Origin: JADHMP01 sp964386915
Lineage (GTDB): Bacteria; Bacteroidota; Bacteroidia; Flavobacteriales; Flavobacteriaceae
DNA: 64,000 bases
Reading direction: 5' to 3'
Assembly: GCA_964386915.1 (NCBI GenBank)
Contig: CAYLUQ010000009.1
Location: 1 to 64,000, forward strand
In this document: one piece after another, positions 1 through 9,112 of the stretch
Layout of the letters: each line of letters begins with the position of its first letter
How positions within the stretch are numbered: position 1 is the stretch's first letter
The notes under the pieces: generated by a model
What the model saw: only the letters and a program-made list of their open reading frames with translations
Told to the model about the DNA's origin: nothing
Database searches by the model: none
Made by a program: the position numbers and the translations under genes

Positions 1-688
1 GAATACCGTCTTCATCGGTATCAGGACAGCCATTAAGTTGGGCTAAACCAGGCACTTCTGGACATTGGTCTACTCGATTGACCACACCATCATTGTCATT
101 ATCTCTATTGCCAAATCGATACGCAACACTCACATGATGTTGAAAATGTTTGATGCCATAGGTCTCTCCCGTATTTCGAAAAAGAGAACCCAAAACAACA
201 CCCGTTCTTTTTTCTTCTCCAAACCAATATTCGATACCCGCTCCAAGATTAAAATAGCCAGCTCCAACAGCATCAAAAATGGCATAGCCTCCCCCTAATT
301 CAAAATAGGGAGCAAAATGATCGGTTTTTAATAGTTGATTCCAATTGTATTTAATAATGCCATCTGCATTATAATAGGGGTCCTCGGCCGATTGATTTCC
401 ATACTTGGTAATAGTATTATAACTAGCTCTTCCTCCAAAGGAGAATCCTTTTCCTAAAAACTTGGTCACTTGTAACATGCCAGGAGTAGTTCCTAAATTC
501 CAATGGTCTTGCACGTTGAAAAAATCTTCAAAGAGGGTGCCATATTTAGAAACCCCTGTTGGATAAACATCAATAACGTTAATTCCTAAAGAAACTTGCC
601 AAGGATGGGCTTCATTTTGCGCTTCGCAAAACGCAAAAGTCAAACAAAAAATGTAAGTAAATAAAGTAGAAATAAATGTAGTTTTCAT
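1..688 (-). CDS. OmpA-type outer-membrane protein with thrombospondin type 3 repeats (3' end missing)
   Basis: The frame is open from an ATG at 686-688 to the window edge, giving about 229 residues without a stop. The start MKTTFISTLFTYIFCLTFAF followed by CEAQ looks like a signal peptide. Glycine- and aromatic-rich beta-strand sequence follows (ELGGGYAIF, FNLGAGIEYWFG), as in an outer-membrane barrel. It ends with NRDNDNDGVVNRVDQCPE and DTDEDGI, which are calcium-binding thrombospondin type 3 repeats. In Bacteroidetes this layout usually continues into a C-terminal peptidoglycan-binding OmpA domain, which would lie before position 1. It probably anchors the outer membrane to the wall. The class is clear, the individual role is not. 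Confidence 0.85.
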   Translation of the reverse strand, partial: MKTTFISTLFTYIFCLTFAFCEAQNEAHPWQVSLGINVIDVYPTGVSKYGTLFEDFFNVQDHWNLGTTPGMLQVTKFLGKGFSFGGRASYNTITKYGNQSAEDPYYNADGIIKYNWNQLLKTDHFAPYFELGGGYAIFDAVGAGYFNLGAGIEYWFGEEKRTGVVLGSLFRNTGETYGIKHFQHHVSVAYRFGNRDNDNDGVVNRVDQCPEVPGLAQLNGCPDTDEDGI

Positions 689-771
689 TCTTATGGTTAA
701 ACTTGGGGTTAAACAAAATTTACGGAGTCTTCTAAAAGCTCTTAATCACAAAGTTATATCTTTTTTATGAT

Positions 772-3700
772 TTAATCTAATTCTTTGACTATCAATTCGT
801 TTTGGGTGTAGACCAGGAATTTTTTAATTTTTTGACTCCCCATTGCCTGAAGTGCCTTTTCATAGGCAAGCATTTGTAACGCATCTTCATTTTTGGGTGT
901 GCCTGTTTTATAATCTATTAAGGCTGCATGATCAGCATGCACCACCAATCGATCGGGTCGTAAGGTACGTTCTTGAGGCACTAAAATTTCGTGTTCGCAA
1001 TAAACAGTTGCCTTCGTGTTATAATAGTTTTTTAATTGAGGATGGTTAATCATTTCCTCCATGAGGGCAGTATAATACTGTCGATTTGAAGCCCTAGGGG
1101 CTCCTTGTAATAAGGGCTCTTCAGCCACAATTTTTTCAGGAGTAGCACGATCAATTTTTTCCATCAACCGGTGCAAAAGCAGGCCTTCTTGGCGAGCCTC
1201 TAGCCCGGCAACAGACCCCTCATTATTCGTAAGTATGAGCTTCTCTACCCAATTGAGATTGCCCTGAAGCTGTAGCGCTTCCTCTTCCTTCTTACTTTCG
1301 CTTTCTGAGGCTTTTGCGCTAGAGTCTCCCCAGCAAAAAACACTGTGGTCTTCTACTGCTTTGCCTTTTTGTAGTGCATATTGTTTCAACAAATGGGCAT
1401 AGGTTAACGTTTTCTCATCGCTATTTGTGGTGAGTATATAAAGGCGTTCTTTTGCTCGGGTTAGAGCAACATAGAGCACATTGAGAGCGTCGGCTTCTTG
1501 TGCTTGTTGTTGCGCTTGAAAAAAGCTAATGCCTTCGGGTCCAAACTCTTGAATCTTTTGAGAAAAAGAAATCCACGCCCAAGGAAGCTTAGAATAGGGT
1601 TCTTCACGGAGAGGAAACCATATTGGAAAAGCGCGCTTGCTATGCAACTCTTTGTCTAAGAAAGGAAGTATTACCACCGAAAATTCCAAGCCCTTTGCTT
1701 TGTGAATAGTCATAATTTGCACTGCATTTTCTCCTTCGGGTTGTGCTATTTTTAGGCTTGCTGACTCTTGCTCCCAATGGGTTAAAAAACCCGTTTTAGT
1801 ACCGCCCTTTTGTAAGGAAAATTCAAAAGTATAGTCTAAAAAATAAAGCATAAAGGCATCTTGCCTTTGTAAAAAAGAAAAGCTAGAAAGCGCATAAAGT
1901 ATTGCTTCATAGAGCGATAGCTTTTGAAAGGTTTTGAGTTTGAAGGTGCTTTCAAATTGTTGGTTGAGCAACTCAAAAAAACCATAAGTTGACTGGCTTA
2001 AACAAGTGTTGGCAAAGGAATGATAGTCTTCCATTTCCCCAGGGCCATAATGCCAAACATAGTCAAGCAGTCCTTTTTGCAAGTGCTTTTCTTGTGGACT
2101 TTGCTCCAATTGCAAAAGCTGAATGAGAAATTGAACATTGGCTGCCTCAGCTAAGTAAAGAGTTTCTTGAGACAAAAAAGGAATGTTATTGGCTAAAAGA
2201 GCAGCCCCCATTTCTTTCGCTTGCTCTCCGGTGCGAACCAAAATGGCCATATCTTCATAGGTATATCCCGCCTCGGAAGCTTCCCGAATATGAGCAAGGG
2301 TTTTTGACACATATTCAGGCAGGGCTTCTGCTTTTGTAAGTCCCTTTGGCAAAAAGGACAAACTCACCATTCCGCCTTTTTTTGAAGTAGGCAATTGTGG
2401 TGCGCTTTCTTCAAAAAGTCTTTTTAAGGAGGGAGAGGACAAACTATTTAAAATTGACTTAAAAAAATCGTTGTTAAAATGAATTAATTGGTCACAACTT
2501 CTATAATTATGTTGAAGACTACTCACCAAGGGGTCAATTTGAAAGGGTGATTTACCGTATAAGAGGTTTAAAAATTGTTGGTTGTTTCCGCCCCGCCACC
2601 GATAGATGGCTTGTTTGGGGTCTCCCACCAAAAAAAGGGAACCTCGTTCTCCCGTTGAAGTCTCACTTTCTAAAGCATTGCCCACCAATGGAATCAAGTT
2701 TTCCCATTGCAGCACCGAGGTGTCTTGAAATTCATCAATGAAAAAATGGCGGTATTGAGCCCCTAATCGTTCATAAATAAAAGGAACGGGTTGCTCTTGT
2801 ACAATTTTGCTTATGCGAGAGTTGAATTGCCCTAATAACATCATTTGATTTTCTTGTTGCAAATCATTTAGGCGTTGTTCCATTTCTCGCAAGAGCGCCA
2901 TGGGTGTCCATTGTTTTATGATGGCTTGCGACAATAACCATTGGCCAATCAAACGGCGGGTGTTTTCAAATTGGGTTGTGAAATAAGAACGTAAATCTTC
3001 GATTGTTGCTACAGCGGCGGGAGGTGTGGTTTTTTTGTACAAGGGTTTTTCCCCCAGAAGAGCCTGCTCAAGTTGGTTTTTAAAGCGGCCTTCAAATTGC
3101 TTTTCAGAAATCTTTTTGAAATGATTATAGAAGGTTTTTTTAAAAAAATCATCAGGTGTTAATCCTTGCTGTTCAATTTCTCTCAAGGTTTCTTCTGCTA
3201 AAGTCACCAATTGCTGTTCCAAGGAGACTGAAAGGGTTACAAAATGAGTTTTTAAAGCACCCCAAACCGATTTGTCCATTTGTTGCAGGGTTTCCACGGC
3301 TTGTCTATCATTTTCTTTGAGTAAACTTTCCGCCATTTCCATTAGTTCCTTTTCCACATCCCAGTTTTTATCCTGTGACATTTTAAACTCACTGAACGTT
3401 AAGAGCATTTGTGTTAGGGAGTCATTAGTGCCTATTTCATCCATTAACTTATGGACCATTTCAAGGAGTACTTCTTTTTGTTGAAGCACCACCTCAAATT
3501 GATGAGGCAAGTGAAGGTCTTTTGCAAACGTGCGCACAATGCTATAGGTTAATTTATCTAGCGTGATGACCTCAAAACGGCCATAATCTTTGAAAATTTT
3601 GCGCAGTACCAAAAGACTTTTGGCTTGTAATTGCTCTTGATTTAGAGGTAGTTCTTTCAACAAAGCCTCGCACATGGCTACTTCTGTTTTAGGATTATGG

Positions 3701-3909
3701 GCAAGGGACCACAGCATTTTAAGGATACGCCCCTTCATTTCTGCCACGGCTTTGTTGGTAAAGGTTAGGGCCAAAATATGTTGGAATGCAGGCGGTTGGT
3801 TGGCACTTAAAAGCAATAGTAAATATTGCTTGACTAAAGCAAAGGTTTTTCCTGCTCCCGCTGCTGCATTAATAATTTTAAAAGAATGGCTTTCCATGGG
3901 CTGCATCAC
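772..3909 (-). CDS. UvrD/RecB-family helicase-nuclease (AddA-like), double-strand break repair
   Basis: This 1045-residue protein is a superfamily 1 helicase fused to a RecB-type nuclease. Walker A is NAAAGAGKTFAL (K21), Walker B is FFIDEFQDTS near residue 398, then GDPKQAIYRWRGG and, in the C-terminal half, NVLYVALTRAKERLYIL (motif VI). The last 130 residues carry GLLLHRLMEKID and RPDRLVVHADHAALIDYKTG, matching the H-D-D-K order of PD-(D/E)XK RecB nucleases. It should unwind and resect DNA ends before RecA loading. Flavobacterial AddA-like proteins normally pair with an AddB-like nuclease, but none is present here. An ATG four codons in (MESHSF) is an equally plausible start. Confidence 0.92.
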   Translation of the reverse strand: MMQPMESHSFKIINAAAGAGKTFALVKQYLLLLLSANQPPAFQHILALTFTNKAVAEMKGRILKMLWSLAHNPKTEVAMCEALLKELPLNQEQLQAKSLLVLRKIFKDYGRFEVITLDKLTYSIVRTFAKDLHLPHQFEVVLQQKEVLLEMVHKLMDEIGTNDSLTQMLLTFSEFKMSQDKNWDVEKELMEMAESLLKENDRQAVETLQQMDKSVWGALKTHFVTLSVSLEQQLVTLAEETLREIEQQGLTPDDFFKKTFYNHFKKISEKQFEGRFKNQLEQALLGEKPLYKKTTPPAAVATIEDLRSYFTTQFENTRRLIGQWLLSQAIIKQWTPMALLREMEQRLNDLQQENQMMLLGQFNSRISKIVQEQPVPFIYERLGAQYRHFFIDEFQDTSVLQWENLIPLVGNALESETSTGERGSLFLVGDPKQAIYRWRGGNNQQFLNLLYGKSPFQIDPLVSSLQHNYRSCDQLIHFNNDFFKSILNSLSSPSLKRLFEESAPQLPTSKKGGMVSLSFLPKGLTKAEALPEYVSKTLAHIREASEAGYTYEDMAILVRTGEQAKEMGAALLANNIPFLSQETLYLAEAANVQFLIQLLQLEQSPQEKHLQKGLLDYVWHYGPGEMEDYHSFANTCLSQSTYGFFELLNQQFESTFKLKTFQKLSLYEAILYALSSFSFLQRQDAFMLYFLDYTFEFSLQKGGTKTGFLTHWEQESASLKIAQPEGENAVQIMTIHKAKGLEFSVVILPFLDKELHSKRAFPIWFPLREEPYSKLPWAWISFSQKIQEFGPEGISFFQAQQQAQEADALNVLYVALTRAKERLYILTTNSDEKTLTYAHLLKQYALQKGKAVEDHSVFCWGDSSAKASESESKKEEEALQLQGNLNWVEKLILTNNEGSVAGLEARQEGLLLHRLMEKIDRATPEKIVAEEPLLQGAPRASNRQYYTALMEEMINHPQLKNYYNTKATVYCEHEILVPQERTLRPDRLVVHADHAALIDYKTGTPKNEDALQMLAYEKALQAMGSQKIKKFLVYTQNELIVKELD

Positions 3910-3962
3910 TGCTTAAAAGTAAGAGTTTTGTTAAGTTCTTCGAGAATTGAAAAAAGAAATTT

Positions 3963-3970
3963 TACATTTG
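3963..3970 (+). promoter_or_regulatory. -7 promoter box of sod
   Basis: TACATTTG matches the Bacteroidetes -7 consensus TAnnTTTG and lies 23 bp before the sod ATG. No TTG is found at the usual 17-23 bp upstream spacing, so this is a half-supported promoter. Confidence 0.45.
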
Positions 3971-3993
3971 TTTCAAACTAAAAAAATTAAACT

Positions 3994-4602
3994 ATGGCTT
4001 TTACACTACCCGAATTAGCATATCCCTATGATGCTCTAGAACCCTACATAGATGCACGCACTATGGAAATTCACCACAGCAAACACCACAATGGCTACAC
4101 TACTAATCTCAATGTCGCTATTGAAGGCACTCCTCTAGAAGGAAAATCGATTGAAGACATTCTCACTTCTTTGGACCTAAACCAAAAAGCAGTTCGTAAC
4201 AACGGGGGTGGATTCTACAATCATTCACTCTTTTGGAATATCCTATCTCCACAAGGAGGTGGCACTCCTCAAGGCGATTTAGCCACTGCCATAGACCAAG
4301 CTTTTGGCTCTTATGAAGGGTTTAAAGAAGCGTTCTCTAAAGCTGCTGCCACGCAGTTTGGATCTGGTTGGGCCTGGCTTTGTGTGCACCCTGGTGGAAA
4401 AGTAGACGTTTGCGCCACTGCCAATCAAGACAACCCTCTCATGCCTGGCATTGGGTGTGGTGGCACACCCATTTTAGGTATAGATGTTTGGGAACATGCC
4501 TATTATCTCAACTACCAAAATAGAAGACCGGATTATATCAATGCTTTTTTTAATGTTATTGATTGGAATGCTGTTGCAACTCGATTTGAAACACACCGCT
4601 AG
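3994..4602 (+). CDS. sodA: Superoxide dismutase, Mn-type or cambialistic
   Basis: This 202-residue enzyme converts superoxide to hydrogen peroxide and oxygen. It has no signal peptide, so it acts in the cytoplasm. Metal ligands are H27 (MEIHHSKHH), H77 (YNHSLFW), D164 and H168 (DVWEHAYY). The outer-sphere glutamine is Q145 in ATANQDNPLM and the equivalent N-domain position is glycine (NNGGGF). That pattern marks Mn-type enzymes rather than strict Fe-type, though Bacteroidetes homologues can accept either metal. It is monocistronic, with a -7 box upstream and a strong terminator downstream. Confidence 0.96.
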   Translation: MAFTLPELAYPYDALEPYIDARTMEIHHSKHHNGYTTNLNVAIEGTPLEGKSIEDILTSLDLNQKAVRNNGGGFYNHSLFWNILSPQGGGTPQGDLATAIDQAFGSYEGFKEAFSKAAATQFGSGWAWLCVHPGGKVDVCATANQDNPLMPGIGCGGTPILGIDVWEHAYYLNYQNRRPDYINAFFNVIDWNAVATRFETHR

Positions 4603-4623
4603 ATCTTTATAGACACTTTTTAA

Positions 4624-4649
4624 GAAAAGGGCCTAGCGCCCTTTTTTTT
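4624..4649 (+). terminator. Rho-independent terminator of sod
   Basis: An 8-bp perfect stem AAAAGGGC / GCCCTTTT with a 5-nt loop (CTAGC) runs into a continuous T tract, 21 nt after the sod stop codon. Confidence 0.88.
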
Positions 4650-4659
4650 ATGGGGTTAA

Positions 4660-5061
4660 AAATAAAAAGGGGGAATAAATTCCCCCTTTTTGCCCCAAAT
4701 CTTACCATGAACTTAACCTACTTATGTTCTGGTGNNNNNNNNNNNNNNNNNNNNNNNNNNNNNNNNNNNNNNNNNNNNNNNNNNNNNNNNNNNNNNNNNN
4801 NNNNNNNNNNNNNNNNNNNNNNNNNNNNNNNNNNTTCCCCCTTTTTGCCCCAAATCTTACCATGAACTTAACCTACTTATGTTCTGGTGATATAAAAGTA
4901 GAACAAACCGTTAGAGGAAATTGAAAATATCGTTTAAAGGACTTTAATTGGGATGAAGTGAATTTGTGTTCCACTGAAATGGAACCAAATAAAAAGGGGG
5001 AATAAATTCCCCCTTTTTGCCCCAAATCTTACCATGAACTTAACCTACTTATGTTCTGGTG
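4660..5061. repeat. Tandem 75-nt hairpin repeat, three copies seen, interrupted by an assembly gap
   Basis: An identical 75-nt unit occurs at 4660-4734 and 4987-5061. The last 55 nt of a third copy are at 4835-4889. Each unit starts with a perfect 13-bp stem (AAAAAGGGGGAAT / ATTCCCCCTTTTT, 2-nt loop) and continues into a conserved tail GCCCCAAATCTTACCATGAA, then CTTAACCTACTTATGTTCTG, then GTG. The spacer between the last two copies is unique (4890-4986) and the end-to-end period is 172 nt. Read on the minus strand, the conserved tail comes first and the hairpin with its T run comes last, like a small RNA with its own terminator or a repeated purF terminator. No credible coding frame is present. 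Confidence 0.85.
4735..4834. other. Assembly gap of 100 N
   Basis: Exactly 100 unknown bases separate two copies of the 75-nt repeat. A round 100 is a placeholder, so the true length and the number of repeat units are unknown. Short-read assembly would be expected to break in just such an array. Confidence 0.98.
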
Positions 5062-5132
5062 CTGTAAATATCTAATTGCTTTTTAGCGCAGGATTAATTA
5101 GCCGATGAAATGCAAATTATATCGTTAAAGTG

Positions 5133-7031
5133 TTAATAAGCGCGTTCTGCTTTCCCTTCATAGAAATTCATAAAGGCTCTATTGACCACTCTATGCCCCC
5201 CCGAGGTAGGATAGTTTCCTGTAAAATACCAATCGCCTAAATTCTTAGGACAAGCAAGGTGAAGATTATCTACACTTTGAAACAATACCTCAACGGCGGC
5301 ATTTACCCCATCCGATTTTAGCATTTCGGCAATTTTTTCTGAAATGATATCATCTGAGAAGGGAGCATAAATTTCTTTAACATGATTAGGTGGCGTTTGC
5401 TCTTGAGCTTCAAAACTAGCCACACATTTTTGATAGACTTGATTAATCACATCACTATAGGTTCCCTTGTCCCGATGCAAGGCCAAAGCTGCCCTAAAGG
5501 CAATAAACTCTTCTAATCGGGCCATATCAATGCCATAGCAATCTGGATATCGAATTTGAGGGGCGCTTGATACTATCACAATTTTTTTAGGGCCAAGGCG
5601 GTCAAGCATTTTAAGAATACTCTTTTGCAGGGTTGTGCCCCGCACAATACTATCGTCAATAATAACTAGGTTATCGGTGGGTTTCACCACCCCATAGGTC
5701 ACATCATAGACATGGGCCACTAAATCGTCTCGGTTGCTGTCTTCTGTTATAAAGGTGCGTAACTTGGCATCTTTTATGGCAATTTTTTCAATACGGGGTC
5801 TGAGCCAAAGTAGCTCTTCTATTCTTGCAATAGCCTCTTTTGAATTTGTTTTGAGATCAGCGGCCATGGTTTTGCTTAAATAGTCTTGAACAGCTCCAAT
5901 TATGCCATAAAAAGAGGTCTCAGCCGTATTGGGAATAAAGGAAAAAACGGTGTTTTTTAAATCCCCATCGATAGCCTTTTTTACATCGGGAAAAAGTAAA
6001 CTGCCTAATTTTTTACGTTCTTCATAAATTTCGGAATCACCTCCTCTTGAGAAATAAATTCGTTCAAAAGAACAGGCTTTGTGTTCTCCGGGCTCTATGA
6101 TTTTTGTGATATTAAAAGCTCCGTTTTTCTTAATGATGATGGCATGTCCCGGCGGTAATTCGTGAACAGCTCCAACCTTCACATTAAAAACAGTTTGAAT
6201 GACAGGACGTTCAGAAGTAACCACTACCACTTCATCGTCTTCATAATAATAGGCGGGTCTAATTCCATTGGGGTCTCGCAACACAAAAGCATCTCCATGC
6301 CCTAATAATCCGGCCATGGCATAGCCACCATCCCAATTTTTTGATGCTTTTCGCAATACTTTCGAAACCTTCAAGCGCTCTGCAATTATGGGTGAAGCAT
6401 CAGCTTTTGAAACGCCTTCATGTTTCAGTGTTTTATAGATTTTTCGAACAGCATCGTCTAAAAAGTGGCCAATTTTTTCCATTACTGTAATGGTATCAGC
6501 TCGTTCTTTGGGGTGCTGTCCAAGAGCAATTAAATTGGAAAATAATTCGTTAACATTGGTCATGTTAAAGTTTCCTGCAACAATAAGGTTGCGGTGCATC
6601 CAATTGTTTTGTCTTAAAAAGGGGTGAACGCTTTCTAGGTTGTTTTTGCCAAAGGTGCCATAGCGCACATGACCCAGCATGAGTTCCCCCAAATAGGGTA
6701 CAGCTTGCTTTAGCTTTTCCGGATCATAGAGCAGTTCGGGTTGCTCCTTGAGCGTTTCATTTATTCTTTCGTTAATGATTGAAAAAATATCTTGTATGGG
6801 CTGTTGTTTGGCAGACCGTACACGACTAATATAACGTTGCCCAGGCTGCATATTGAATTTGATGCTGGCAAACCCAGCCCCATCTTGTCCTCTGTTGTGC
6901 TGCTTTTCCATCAACAAATACATTTTGTTGATGCCATAGAGCGAGCTTCCATATTTTTCTTTGTAGTAGGAAAGTGGCTGCTTTAATCTAAGCAAGGCAA
7001 TTCCACACTCGTGTTTTATGGCGTCACTCAT
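5133..7031 (-). CDS. purF: Amidophosphoribosyltransferase (long Bacteroidetes form)
   Basis: This enzyme makes 5-phosphoribosylamine from PRPP and glutamine, the first committed step of purine synthesis. The N-terminal glutaminase domain starts MSDAIKHECGIALL. Cys9 would be the nucleophile, exposed after removal of a short propeptide, and HVRYGTFG and CGIALL are typical class II amidotransferase motifs. The PRPP-binding loop is LVIIDDSIVRGTTLQ in the C-terminal half. At 632 residues it is longer than the usual 470-510, which is normal for Flavobacteria. It is the last gene of purN-rnhA-pfkB-purF and is followed by the tandem hairpin repeat, which may terminate it. Confidence 0.95.
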   Translation of the reverse strand: MSDAIKHECGIALLRLKQPLSYYKEKYGSSLYGINKMYLLMEKQHNRGQDGAGFASIKFNMQPGQRYISRVRSAKQQPIQDIFSIINERINETLKEQPELLYDPEKLKQAVPYLGELMLGHVRYGTFGKNNLESVHPFLRQNNWMHRNLIVAGNFNMTNVNELFSNLIALGQHPKERADTITVMEKIGHFLDDAVRKIYKTLKHEGVSKADASPIIAERLKVSKVLRKASKNWDGGYAMAGLLGHGDAFVLRDPNGIRPAYYYEDDEVVVVTSERPVIQTVFNVKVGAVHELPPGHAIIIKKNGAFNITKIIEPGEHKACSFERIYFSRGGDSEIYEERKKLGSLLFPDVKKAIDGDLKNTVFSFIPNTAETSFYGIIGAVQDYLSKTMAADLKTNSKEAIARIEELLWLRPRIEKIAIKDAKLRTFITEDSNRDDLVAHVYDVTYGVVKPTDNLVIIDDSIVRGTTLQKSILKMLDRLGPKKIVIVSSAPQIRYPDCYGIDMARLEEFIAFRAALALHRDKGTYSDVINQVYQKCVASFEAQEQTPPNHVKEIYAPFSDDIISEKIAEMLKSDGVNAAVEVLFQSVDNLHLACPKNLGDWYFTGNYPTSGGHRVVNRAFMNFYEGKAERAY

Positions 7032-7040
7032 GCCACAAAG

Positions 7041-7970
7041 TTAAGGCAATTCAATTTCATATTCTGTTAAATTCTTAAAGGTTCTTATGCGATGGGCAAA
7101 CGTGTTAAAATCTAAGTCTTGTAAACTTTGAACCCCAAATTTGGCTACCGTTATAGAAGCCATAGCAGAACCATATATTAAGGCAGTTTTCACGTTGCTA
7201 TAGTCTACCTCTTGTTGCTGAGCCAAATAGCCCACCACACCCCCTATAAAAGAGTCGCCAGCACCGGTAGGATCAAAGACTTCTTCTAGGGGAAGAGCCG
7301 GAGCACAAAACACTTCTTTTTCGTGGAATAATAAAGCGCCGTGTTCTCCTTTTTTTATAATCACAAAGCGAGGGCCCATGGCTTGAATTTTTTGGGCCGC
7401 TTGAACTAAAGAATGACAATCTGTGAGCATTCTAGCTTCTTCGTCATTGATGGAGATAATATCTGTTTTAGAAATGATTTCTTCTAAGGGTTTGCGATAG
7501 TCTGCTATCCAAAAATTCATGGTGTCTAAAACCACCAAATCGGGTTTTTGATCCATTTGATTGAGGGTGGCTAATTGCAAATTCGGATCTAAATTGCCCA
7601 ACATTAAAATGGAGGCATCTTTAAATTGATCTGGCACTACAGGATTGAATTTTGTAATGACATTCAATTGGGTTTCAAGGGTGGTTCGGGTGTTGAGATC
7701 ATTGTGGTAGCGTCCTTTCCAAAAAAAGGTTTTTTCAGTTGGGTGTTCTTCCACTCCACTCAAGTCCAAGCCTTTTTGGGCGAGCATTTCCAAATGCTTT
7801 TTTTCAAAATCATGCCCCACCACAGATACCAGTCCACATTGGTTTTTAAAATGCGTAGTGGCTAAGCCAATGTAGGTCGCACAACCGCCTAAAATTTTAC
7901 CTGATTTGTCAAATGGAGTTTCAATTGCATCGTAGGCAATGGTGCCTAAGACCAAAATTTTATTGTTCAT
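7041..7970 (-). CDS. PfkB-family sugar/nucleoside kinase
   Basis: This 309-residue ribokinase-fold protein has the N-terminal glycine motif GGCATYIGLA and the C-terminal PfkB signature DPTGAGDSFIGGVVGYL. D and GAGD form the anion hole and catalytic base. The substrate is not fixed by sequence: ribose, fructose, adenosine and pseudouridine-type kinases share this fold. It lies 9 nt before purF and 73 nt after rnhA in a purine operon, so a nucleoside or ribose substrate feeding PRPP or purine salvage is an inference from context only. Confidence 0.88.
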   Translation of the reverse strand: MNNKILVLGTIAYDAIETPFDKSGKILGGCATYIGLATTHFKNQCGLVSVVGHDFEKKHLEMLAQKGLDLSGVEEHPTEKTFFWKGRYHNDLNTRTTLETQLNVITKFNPVVPDQFKDASILMLGNLDPNLQLATLNQMDQKPDLVVLDTMNFWIADYRKPLEEIISKTDIISINDEEARMLTDCHSLVQAAQKIQAMGPRFVIIKKGEHGALLFHEKEVFCAPALPLEEVFDPTGAGDSFIGGVVGYLAQQQEVDYSNVKTALIYGSAMASITVAKFGVQSLQDLDFNTFAHRIRTFKNLTEYEIELP

Positions 7971-8043
7971 AGGGCAAAAATAAAAAACCTTTTTGTGGTT
8001 CTCTTCACTTTCAAAAATTTATTCTCAACTACGTCCATCCTCT

Positions 8044-8529
8044 TTAACTCTTTTGTTGTTCTTTTTCAAGGGCTTCATAATAGCTATCTTCTAGCAGCCC
8101 TTTCTTTTTGTAGGCCGCCACAGCCAATTGATCGCAACGTTCATTTTGAGGGTGTTTGTTATGGCCTTTTACCCATTGAAAATGCACCTCGTGCTTTCTG
8201 TAAATTTTTAAAAACCGTTGCCAGAGATCTACATTTTTTTTACCCTTAAACTTTTTTTCTTCCCAACCAAAAACCCACCCTTTATTAACGGCATCTACCA
8301 CATATTTAGAGTCTGAATAAACCACCACCGTGAGGGGTTGCTTTTTGAGAAGTTCGAGCCCAACAATTACGGCCAACAATTCCATTCTATTATTGGTGGT
8401 TCTGCGAAACCCCTGCGACCATTCTTTAGCATAGTTATTGCCCTCCCAAACCAATAGGATGCCATAGCCACCCGGACCAGGGTTACCACTTGCGGCACCG
8501 TCTGTATATAGATATACATTATTCTTCAT
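8044..8529 (-). CDS. rnhA: Ribonuclease HI
   Basis: It cleaves the RNA strand of RNA-DNA hybrids, including R-loops and primers. All four active-site acidic residues are visible in order: D in YTDGAASGNPGPGGYG, E in NRMELLAVI, D in VYSDSKYVVDAV and D in NERCDQLA. The start at 8529 (MKNNVYLYTDG) is preferred because the fold begins there; a frame extension to 8559 adds ten residues inside purN. From 8529 the gene overlaps the end of purN by 11 nt, implying translational coupling. Length, about 161 residues, is normal for the family. Confidence 0.95.
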   Translation of the reverse strand: MKNNVYLYTDGAASGNPGPGGYGILLVWEGNNYAKEWSQGFRRTTNNRMELLAVIVGLELLKKQPLTVVVYSDSKYVVDAVNKGWVFGWEEKKFKGKKNVDLWQRFLKIYRKHEVHFQWVKGHNKHPQNERCDQLAVAAYKKKGLLEDSYYEALEKEQQKS

Positions 8530-9112
8530 CTTGCTGAGAATCGAAAAGAAGTTGTTCAATCATTTTAGGAAAGTGTTTGTATTCCAGCGCCTGCACTTTT
8601 TGGGCAATGGTTTGCGGGGTGTCTTCTAGGGTTAAGGTTACACGAGCCTGAAACAAGAGCTGCCCCTCGTCATAGTGAGAGTTAACATAGTGAATGCTAA
8701 TGCCTGATTCTGTTTCCTTATTCTGTTTTACGGCCTTGTGAACCTGAAGGCCATACATGCCTTTGCCACCATATTTTGGCAATAAGGCCGGATGAATGTT
8801 GATTATTTTATCGGGAAAAGCGGCAACCATAGCCTCTGGGATTTTTAATAAAAAGCCCGCCAGCACAATCAAATCAGGTTGATATTTTTTTACTTTTTGA
8901 AGCACCTGGCCCTCTTGTAAATCTGTTTTAGTAAAACAATAAGCCTCAATTTTAAAGGGTTTGATGCGCTCCCAAACATAGGCCTCTTCTTTATTGCCGG
9001 CTACCAAAACGATTTGAATTCGATCATCTTGTTGAAAATATTCACATATATTTTGAACATTAGTGCCGCTGCCAGAAGCAAAAAGGATGAGTCTCTTGGG
9101 TTGAGAAGCCAT
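8519..9112 (-). CDS. purN: Phosphoribosylglycinamide formyltransferase (GAR transformylase)
   Basis: It transfers a formyl group from 10-formyltetrahydrofolate to GAR, the third step of purine synthesis. The 197-residue protein opens with FASGSGTNVQNI, the phosphate-binding loop. It has the catalytic Asn-His pair in INIHPALLPKYGG and the catalytic Asp in HYVNSHYDEGQ. It heads the minus-strand operon with rnhA, pfkB and purF. The region up to acpP holds a divergent start, but I could not identify a convincing -7 box on the minus strand. Confidence 0.96.
   Translation of the reverse strand: MASQPKRLILFASGSGTNVQNICEYFQQDDRIQIVLVAGNKEEAYVWERIKPFKIEAYCFTKTDLQEGQVLQKVKKYQPDLIVLAGFLLKIPEAMVAAFPDKIINIHPALLPKYGGKGMYGLQVHKAVKQNKETESGISIHYVNSHYDEGQLLFQARVTLTLEDTPQTIAQKVQALEYKHFPKMIEQLLFDSQQDEE

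Noticed and set aside
4650..4924. Two short frames reading through the gap (residues shown as unknown)
   Set aside because: Both pass through 100 N and lie inside the repeated hairpin unit. They have no credible start or composition of a protein.
4660..5061. Possible CRISPR array
   Set aside because: The unit is 75 nt, has a terminator-type hairpin with T runs, and only three copies. No cas gene is in the window.
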